Source: Nocardioides sp. B-3 (GTDB lineage: Bacteria > Actinomycetota > Actinomycetes > Propionibacteriales > Nocardioidaceae). Taken from it: a stretch of DNA of 64,000 bases. Location: NCBI RefSeq assembly GCF_024703895.1, contig NZ_CP087968.1, positions 1,550,001-1,614,000 of the forward strand, in the 5' to 3' direction. Each line of letters begins with the position of its first letter. The first letter of the stretch is position 1. Positions 58,502-64,000 of this stretch are shown here, piece by piece. Both the position numbers and the translations under genes were made by a program. The notes under the pieces were generated by a model. The model searched no databases. It was given only the letters and a program-made list of their open reading frames with translations, and was not told the origin of the DNA.

Positions 58502-60086
58502 GTGCCGGTGCTCGACCGTCCCCGCTCCGTCGTCCTCGCCCGGGCGGCCGTCCTCGCGGCTCTCTTCGCCGTCATGGCCGTAGTCGTGACCCAGCTCGAG
58601 CGCCGACCCCTCGGCGCCATCGACGACTGGGGTCGCGACGCCGAGGACTGGGCCGATGACCGGAGCGGCCTGCTGACCGTGCTGCGCCTGATCGAGCACG
58701 GCTTCGGCACGATCGGCATGACCGTGATCACCGTGGTCGTCGCCGGCGGCCTGCTGCTCAGCAAGCAACGCCGTGCCGCGGTCTACACCGTCCTCGTCAT
58801 GATCAGCGTCCGCCTGATCACCTTCGGCCTCAAGGTCTGGCTCGGTCGCGACCGGCCCGACTGGCAGGACCCGACGCACCTGCTGTCGACGAAGTCCTTC
58901 CCGTCGGGCCACGCCTCGTCGATGGCCGCGCTGGGCGCGATCCCGGTCCTGCTGACCGTGATGCTCGTACGGCGCCAGAACTTCCGTCGCATCGCCTACA
59001 TCGCCATCGGCGTGCTGGTTGTGGCGGTCAGCCTCGACCGGATCCTGCTCGGTCGGCACTACCCCACCGACACCGTCGCCGGCACCCTGCTCGGCGCGGC
59101 CGTGGCGATCGGCTGGCTGGCGTTCTACAGCCCGCTGCCGCGCTCGCACGCCGAGAAGATCGAGCCGCTCGGCGAGGTCTATGCCTCACAGCGCCGGCTC
59201 GCCGTCGTGCTCAACCCGATCAAGGTCGAGGACGTCGGCCAGTTCCGCTCGATCGTCAACGGGATGGCCGTCGAGTCCGGCTGGTCCGAGCCGACTCGGC
59301 ACTACACGACCATCGAGGACCCCGGCACCGGCATGGCGGAGAAGGCGTCCGTCGACGGCGCCGACCTCGTGCTCGTGTGCGGCGGCGACGGCACGGTGCG
59401 CGAGGTGTGCGCCGAGCTCGCCGGCACCGGCATCCCGGTCGGCATCATCCCGGCTGGCACCGGCAACCTGCTGGCCCGCAACCTCGACATCCCGCTCTAC
59501 CTCCGCTCCGCGATCGACGTGGCGCTGAACGGGCAGGACCGAGCCATCGACCTCGTCGACGTGAGCGGTGACGGCATCGAGGACACCCATTTCATGGTGA
59601 TGGCCGGCATGGGCTTCGACGCCGCGATCATGGAAGGCGTCAACGACGACATCAAGAAGCGGATCGGCTGGATCGCCTACGTCATCTCGGGCCTGAAGTC
59701 GCTGATGTTCCCCGCGGTCAAGGTCGAGATCACCATCGACGACGAGGAGCCGACGATCCATCGGGCGCGCACCGTCGTCGTCGGCAACGTCGGCTACCTC
59801 CGGGCCGGCATGCCGTTGCTGCCCGACGCGTCGATCGACGACGGCCTGCTCGACGTGGTGATCCTGCACCCGAAGCGCTTCCTGTCCCGGATCCCGCTGG
59901 CCGTCCGCGTGCTCGCGAAGAGCTCCTCCACCGACGAGCTGATCGACCGTCGTCGTGGCGCGAAGGTGGTCGTCCGCGCCTTCACCGACACGCCCCGCCA
60001 GCTCGACGGCGACTCGATCGGTCTCGGTCGCGAGCTCCGCATGGAGTGCGTGCACGGGCGCCTCCTCGTCCGCGTGCCCCCGCTGA
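58502..60086 (+). CDS. PAP2 phosphatase fused to a diacylglycerol kinase catalytic domain
   Basis: The N-terminal half is a membrane PAP2/undecaprenyl-phosphatase-like domain with several helices and the three motifs KVWLGRDRP, KSFPSGHAS and SLDRILLGRHYPTD. The C-terminal half is a DAGK/YegS-like lipid kinase: RRLAVVLNPIKVEDVGQ, VLVCGGDGTVREVCAELAGTG, GIIPAGTGNLLARNLDIP. One protein could thus both make and remove lipid phosphates; such fusions occur in actinobacteria. The GTG at 58502 is the likely start. A run of C near 60078 hides the natural stop (TGA 60084-60086); as read, the frame continues to 60157. Confidence 0.85.
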
Positions 60087-60087
60087 C

Positions 60088-60558
60088 GTGCACCCGACCC
60101 GCTGGCTGGCCGTCCGCATCGGCGGGCAGCCCCAGCTGCCCCGGTTCGCCCCCATGATCGTGCGCCTCGACCTGACCCTGCGTCGGCTGTCGGCCGGGCG
60201 ACTGACGCTGCTGGCGTTCGCCGGTCTGCCGGAGCTCTTCCTCACCGTCCGCGGCCGCAAGTCCGGGTTGCCGCGCACCACGCCGCTGCTCTGCGTCCCC
60301 CGCGACGGCTCCCGGCTGGTCGCCGGCTCCAACTGGGGCGGACCCACGCCGCCGCTGTGGGTGGGCAACCCGGCCGCCGCCGGCGCCGCGACCGTCGAGT
60401 TCCGGGGACGTGACACCACCGTCACCGCCCGGCTGCTCGAGGGCGAAGAACGTGCGAGTGCCCGGACCGAGATGCTGTCGGTGTGGCCCAACTACGCGAA
60501 GTACGCCCGGCGGACCACGCGCGAGATCCCGGTCTTCGAGCTCACGCCCGCCTCGTGA
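60088..60558 (+). CDS. Deazaflavin-dependent nitroreductase family protein (paralogue)
   Basis: An intact 156-residue Ddn-like protein: LFLTVRGRKSGLPRTTPLLCV, SNWGGPTPPLWVGNPAAAG and the C-terminal WPNYAKYARRTTREIPVFEL. It resembles the family member at 3.4 kb in the same positions. It starts at GTG 60088, two bases after the corrected stop of the lipid kinase fusion, so the genes are probably coupled. Cofactor F420 use is inferred from the family. Confidence 0.82.
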   Translation: MHPTRWLAVRIGGQPQLPRFAPMIVRLDLTLRRLSAGRLTLLAFAGLPELFLTVRGRKSGLPRTTPLLCVPRDGSRLVAGSNWGGPTPPLWVGNPAAAGAATVEFRGRDTTVTARLLEGEERASARTEMLSVWPNYAKYARRTTREIPVFELTPAS

Positions 60559-60627
60559 AGGCCGGTGCCCCTCGGTAACGAGGTGGATACCAAATCCGCC
60601 GATTCCGGGGTCCTCGCCGGCGTGGTT

Positions 60628-60641
60628 GGTAACGCGTTACC
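60628..60641. promoter_or_regulatory. Perfect 14-bp palindrome
   Basis: GGTAACGCGTTACC lies between two convergent genes. A related half GGTAACGAGG occurs at ~60585. It could be a protein-binding site; it is too short and unspaced for a terminator. Confidence 0.35.
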
Positions 60642-60714
60642 TACCGGGCCCGACCAGCGCCCAGATCCGGGGCATTCGGTCACCGGGGGATACCTCCGCC
60701 GGCCGGCTCCGGGA

Positions 60715-61110
60715 TCACGGACGCGTGCCGCGATCGCCTCGTCCTCCTCCGGTGAGAGCTGCTGCTCGCAGGTCCAGCCGGTGATGGACTTGGCGTAGGT
60801 GCGGGCCTCACTCCGGCCGTGGATCGAGGTCAGCACGACACCGTGGCCGGCGTCGTCGAGGAGGGCGATGCTCCAGCTCAGGTGGCCACCGACGTCACCG
60901 AACGCGTCGTAGCGGACCACCGAGAGGTGCCGCAGCGAGTCGACGGCCTCGGCCTTGAGGGCCGCCACCTCCCGGCGCAGGCCGTGGACGTCCTCGGGCA
61001 GCGCGTCAGCGGGAAGGTCGCTTGTTCGAGGCCGTACGGCGCAGTCCGATCACGGCCGGGGCGAGGGCCGCCACCGCGGTGACGAGGGCGAGAACCGCAA
61101 CGATGAGCAC
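60715..61110 (-). CDS. DUF4446 family protein
   Basis: An N-terminal membrane anchor (VLIVAVLALVTAVAALAPAVIGL) is followed, after a shift near 61020, by a short coiled region (LPEDVHGLRREVAALKAEAVDSL) and the DUF4446 core RHLSVVRYDAFGDVGGHLSWSIALLDDAGHGVVLTSIHGRSEARTYAKSI. The core resembles small PH-like or barrel domains. The natural end is probably the TGA at 60715 after one base correction; otherwise the frame runs on into the neighbouring gene. Function unknown. Confidence 0.78.
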
Positions 61111-61181
61111 GCCGCCGAGCCTAGGTGTGTGTCTGAGACGAGGCGGCTCACGACACGGCCGCGCGTGGAAAGATCGCAGCC

Positions 61182-62040
61182 GTGACCGACTCCCCGTCCG
61201 ACCGCCGCCGCCGGATCGCCTACCGGGGCGAGCCCGGGGCCAACTCCCACCTCGTGTGCCAGCAGCACTACCCCGACTGGGAGCCGGTTGCGTGCGCGTC
61301 GTTCGAGGACGCCTTCGCGTCGGTGGAGACGGGCGACACCGACCTCGCGATGATCCCGATCGACAACTCGATCGCCGGCCGCGTCGCCGACATCCACCAC
61401 TTCTTGCCGACCAGCGACCTGCACATCGTGGGCGAGAAGTTCCTGCGCATCCAGTTCGCCCTGATGGTCACGCCGGGCACCGATGTCTCGACGTTGAAGA
61501 CCGTGCACAGCCACGTGCACGCGCTCGGCCAGTGCAGAGGCGTGATCCGCGAGCTGGGGCTCACCCCCGATCGTGTCCGGCGACACCGCCGGTGCCGCCC
61601 GCGAGGTCGCCGAGGCGCAGGACCCGACCCGGGCCGCGATCGCGCCGCCGCTGGCCGCGGAGATCTACGGCCCGGAGATCCTGCGCAGCGACGTCGAGGA
61701 CGAGGACCACAACACGACCCGCTTCATCGTGCTCTCGCGCGACTTCGAGCAGGCTCCGCGCGACAACGGCCCGATCGTCACGACCTTCATCTTCAACGTG
61801 CGCAACCTGCCGGCCGCGCTCTACAAGGCGCTCGGCGGCTTCGCCACCAACGGTGTGAACATGACCAAGCTCGAGAGCTACATGGTCGACGGCCACTTCA
61901 CCGCCACGCAGTTCCCGGCCGAGGTCGACGGCCACCCCGAGGACCCCGGGGTGAAGAACGCGCTCGAGGAGCTGGAGTTCTTCACCACCGAGGTCAAGGT
62001 GCTCGGCGCCTATCCGGCGGACAGCTTCCGGGACAGCTGA
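61182..62040 (+). CDS. pheA: Prephenate dehydratase
   Basis: Converts prephenate to phenylpyruvate in phenylalanine synthesis. The catalytic domain has IAYRGEPGANSHLVCQQHYP, SFEDAFASVETGDTDLAMIPIDNSIAGRV and the TRF motif in EDHNTTRFIVLSR. An ACT domain follows (LPAALYKALGGFATNGVNMTKLESYMV), which gives feedback inhibition by phenylalanine. One shift near 61565. The GTG at 61182 is the likely start. Length of about 285 residues is normal for monofunctional PheA. Confidence 0.93.
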
Positions 62041-62052
62041 GCAAAGCCCGCC

Positions 62053-62843
62053 TCAGGCCCGGGGCGGGTTCTGCATCAGGTTGAAGGTCGCCCCCTGCGG
62101 GTCGCGCAGGTAGCCGAAGCGACCCCGGCCGGGCACGTCCATGGCCGGCGCGACGACGGAGGCGCCGAGCTGCTCGGCCTTGGCCACGGCGGCGTCCACG
62201 TCGTCGACGTTGAAGTAGACGTTCCAGTGCGGCTGCATGTCACCGTCGAGCGCCATGGTGCCCGCGACGGTCTTGTCGCCGACGTTGAACGTCGTGTACG
62301 GCGGGTTGTCGGGGCCCATGTCGTGCTGCTGGGTCTGGACCCCGAGCACGTCGGAGTAGAACTGGCCGGTGCCGGCCGGGTCGGCCACGGTCAGCTCGTT
62401 CCAGATGTTGGTGCCCGGCTCGTTGGCCCGAACGGAACCGGCGAAGCCCTTCTCCTGCCACAGCCCGACGCTGGCGCCGCCCGGGTCCCGGATCCATGCC
62501 ATCCGGCCCCGGTCGGGCACGTCCATCGGCTCGACGTGGACCCGGCCGCCGGCCCTGGCGTGCCTTCTCGACCGTCGAGTCCACGTCGTCGGTGGCGAGG
62601 TAGACGCCCCAGCTGGCCGGCTGGCCGGGGGCCATCACCGGGCCGAGACCGGCGACGCTGTCGCCCCGGACCTTGGCCGGGGAGTAGGTCCCCGAGGGAC
62701 TGTCCCCGGTCGTCGTTCATCGGCTGGTCGTCGTAGTCCCAGCCGAAGAGCTGGCTGTAGAACTCCTTCGAGGCCGGCTGGTCTGCGCTGCTGTATTCGA
62801 TCCAGCTCGGGGTGCCTTGCTGGTAGGACTCGAACTTCGCCAT
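62053..62843 (-). CDS. Two-domain VOC (glyoxalase/bleomycin resistance) protein
   Basis: Two tandem vicinal-oxygen-chelate domains. The first starts GTPSWIEYSSADQPASKEFYSQLFGWDYDD, the second NEPGTNIWNELTVADPAGTGQFYSDVLGVQTQ and ends GRFGYLRDPQGATFNLMQ. Similar actinobacterial proteins are called hydroxylases or lyases without firm evidence; the ligand-binding His/Glu positions are only partly kept. Shifts near 62700 and 62565. The ATG at 62843 has GAGCCAG upstream. Confidence 0.8.
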
Positions 62844-62955
62844 CACTGGCTCCTTCTGTGAGAGATTGCTCGACCCGCTGATCCGACTCAACACCCGACC
62901 ACCGACAGTGACAACCACGAGCGGGTGAACAACCCTGTGGCGATAGGTTCGGCGG

Positions 62956-63633
62956 GTGAGCGACGACGACCGCACCGCCGACTCGGGCTTCGCCCGGGTC
63001 GACCTAGACCGCGCAGCACGCACCGGCGATCCCGAGGTGGTGTACGGCGCGGGCAAGACCCCCGAGCAGGTCGCCTCGATCCCGGCCACCCTGCACGGAC
63101 GGCACCCCGACCGCGCCGTCCCGGCGACCCGGCTCAGCCCCGAGGCGATGGAGGCGGCGGCCGCTGTCGGTGCCGAGGTGCACCCTGTCGCCCATGCAGC
63201 CACACTCGGCCCGATCCCCTCCCCGCGCGGACGCGTCGGCATCATCTCCGCCGGCACCTCCGATGCCTCCGTCGCGGCCGAGGCAGCCCTGACCGTCTCC
63301 GTCCACGGCGCCGAGGCCATCGAGATCCGCGACGTCGGCGTCGCCGGCCTGCACCGGCTGCTCGCCGTGCGTGAGCGCCTCGACGAGATGGACGTGCTGA
63401 TCGTGGTCGCCGGCATGGAGGGTGCGCTGCCCTCGGTCGTCGGTGGCCTCGTCGGCACGCCGGTCATCGCGGTCCCGACCAGCGTGGGCTACGGCGCGGC
63501 CTTCGGCGGTCTCGCCGCCCTGCTGGGCATGCTCAACTCCTGCGCCCCCGGCGTCACGGTGGTCAACATCGACAACGGCTGCGGCGCAGGCGTGGCCGCC
63601 GCCCGCATCTGCCGCGTCGGAGCACGCCCATGA
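62956..63633 (+). CDS. larB: Nickel-pincer cofactor synthesis protein LarB
   Basis: LarB carboxylates and hydrolyses nicotinic acid adenine dinucleotide as the first step of the nickel-pincer nucleotide used by lactate racemase. Characteristic segments are VVYGAGKTPEQVASI, GIISAGTSDASVAAEAALT and the PurE-like core VVAGMEGALPSVVGGLVGTPVIAVPTSVGYG ... LLGMLNSCAPGVTVVNIDNG. Intact, 225 residues, GTG start. Its stop overlaps the larC ATG (ATGA). Confidence 0.93.
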   Translation: MSDDDRTADSGFARVDLDRAARTGDPEVVYGAGKTPEQVASIPATLHGRHPDRAVPATRLSPEAMEAAAAVGAEVHPVAHAATLGPIPSPRGRVGIISAGTSDASVAAEAALTVSVHGAEAIEIRDVGVAGLHRLLAVRERLDEMDVLIVVAGMEGALPSVVGGLVGTPVIAVPTSVGYGAAFGGLAALLGMLNSCAPGVTVVNIDNGCGAGVAAARICRVGARP

Positions 63634-64000
63634 GCATCTGGATCGACGCGTCCGCGGGTGCCAGCGGCGACATGCTGCTCGGCGCCCTGATCGGCGCCGG
63701 CGTGCCGCTGGAGGCGCTGAGCGCGAGCATCGACGCGGTGGCGCCCGAGCCGGTGACCCTGCGCCCCGAGCCGGTCAGCCGCAACGGGTTCGCCGCCATC
63801 CGCTGCCACGTCGAGATCGCCGACTCCGTCCACCACCGCAGCTGGCGAGACATCCGGGCGCTCCCGGGGGCGGCCGACCCGGATGCCGACGTGCGTGCGC
63901 TCGCCCAGCGGACCTTCGAGCGGCTCGCCGTCGCCGAGGCGCGCGTGCACGGCTCCGACCCGATGGACGTCTCCTTCCACGAGGTGGGCGCGCTCGATGC
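63630..64000 (+). CDS. larC: Nickel insertion protein LarC, N-terminal part
   Basis: LarC inserts nickel into the pincer cofactor (CTP-dependent cyclometallase). The visible 123 residues carry WIDASAGASGDMLLGALIGAG and, near the window edge, DVSFHEVGALD, both typical. The gene runs off the end of the window. Coupled to larB; larE and the racemase would be expected downstream. Confidence 0.92.
   Translation, partial: MSIWIDASAGASGDMLLGALIGAGVPLEALSASIDAVAPEPVTLRPEPVSRNGFAAIRCHVEIADSVHHRSWRDIRALPGAADPDADVRALAQRTFERLAVAEARVHGSDPMDVSFHEVGALD

Overview
The window looks like chromosome of a high-GC actinobacterium, most probably a Nocardioides-like member of the Nocardioidaceae. This rests on the GC-rich codon use, a Bpa/PafE-type proteasome activator, menaquinone synthesis (menB), the upp / tadA-partner / tadA order, LarB-LarC, many GTG starts, and a short dispersed repeat beginning GGTTGAG that I associate with this group. 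No 16S rRNA is present, so the genus is an inference.

Sequence quality matters for reading everything below. Roughly one base per kilobase is gained or lost, mostly in runs of G or C. Essential genes (serS, tadA, menB, recD, malK) are split by these shifts although the conserved protein continues at once in the neighbouring frame. I therefore annotate each as one gene and give approximate shift positions. Most shifts are probably sequencing or assembly errors, not biology.

Left chromosomal arm (1-26.7 kb): end of recB and recD; an ACT protein; an F420-type nitroreductase; menB with a toxin-antitoxin pair wedged behind a duplicated copy of its 3' end; a sirtuin; a sensor kinase whose H-box lacks histidine; an M15 lipoprotein; an acyl-CoA dehydrogenase; thpR; a VIT-family metal transporter; a LacI regulator facing an ABC sugar operon (binding protein, two permeases, ATPase); pntAB transhydrogenase; an AbiEi/DUF559 gene between two copies of a 51-bp palindromic repeat; upp; the tadA pair; and an aldehyde dehydrogenase module with DUF779 and a GAF regulator. 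tRNA-Ser(CGA) closes the arm.

Integrated element (26,705-48,653): about 22 kb lies between a 22-bp repeat of the tRNA-Ser 3' end. It encodes a tyrosine integrase next to attR, an excisionase-like protein next to attL, and a MobF relaxase/helicase. I see no coupling protein or type IV secretion genes, so it is best read as an integrative mobilizable element. Cargo includes an orphan response regulator, a SipW-type signal peptidase fused in frame to a DUF5305-like region beside a small candidate substrate, a secreted GH16 glucanase, a secreted matrixin-like protease, an AbiEii-like nucleotidyltransferase behind an HTH protein, and IS1380, IS21 and IS30 sequences. A ~285-bp segment with a conserved strong hairpin occurs twice in opposite orientation (31.0 and 38.3 kb); I do not recognise it.

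Right chromosomal arm (48.7-64 kb): a small biotin carrier, a membrane protein, a nitrilase-family amidohydrolase, a MobA-like nucleotidyltransferase, DUF6457, a quinone oxidoreductase, bpa, two secreted cysteine-rich proteins, an overlapping HAD/GNAT/HAD set, serS, a PAP2-diacylglycerol kinase fusion, a second nitroreductase, DUF4446, pheA, a two-domain VOC protein, larB and the start of larC.
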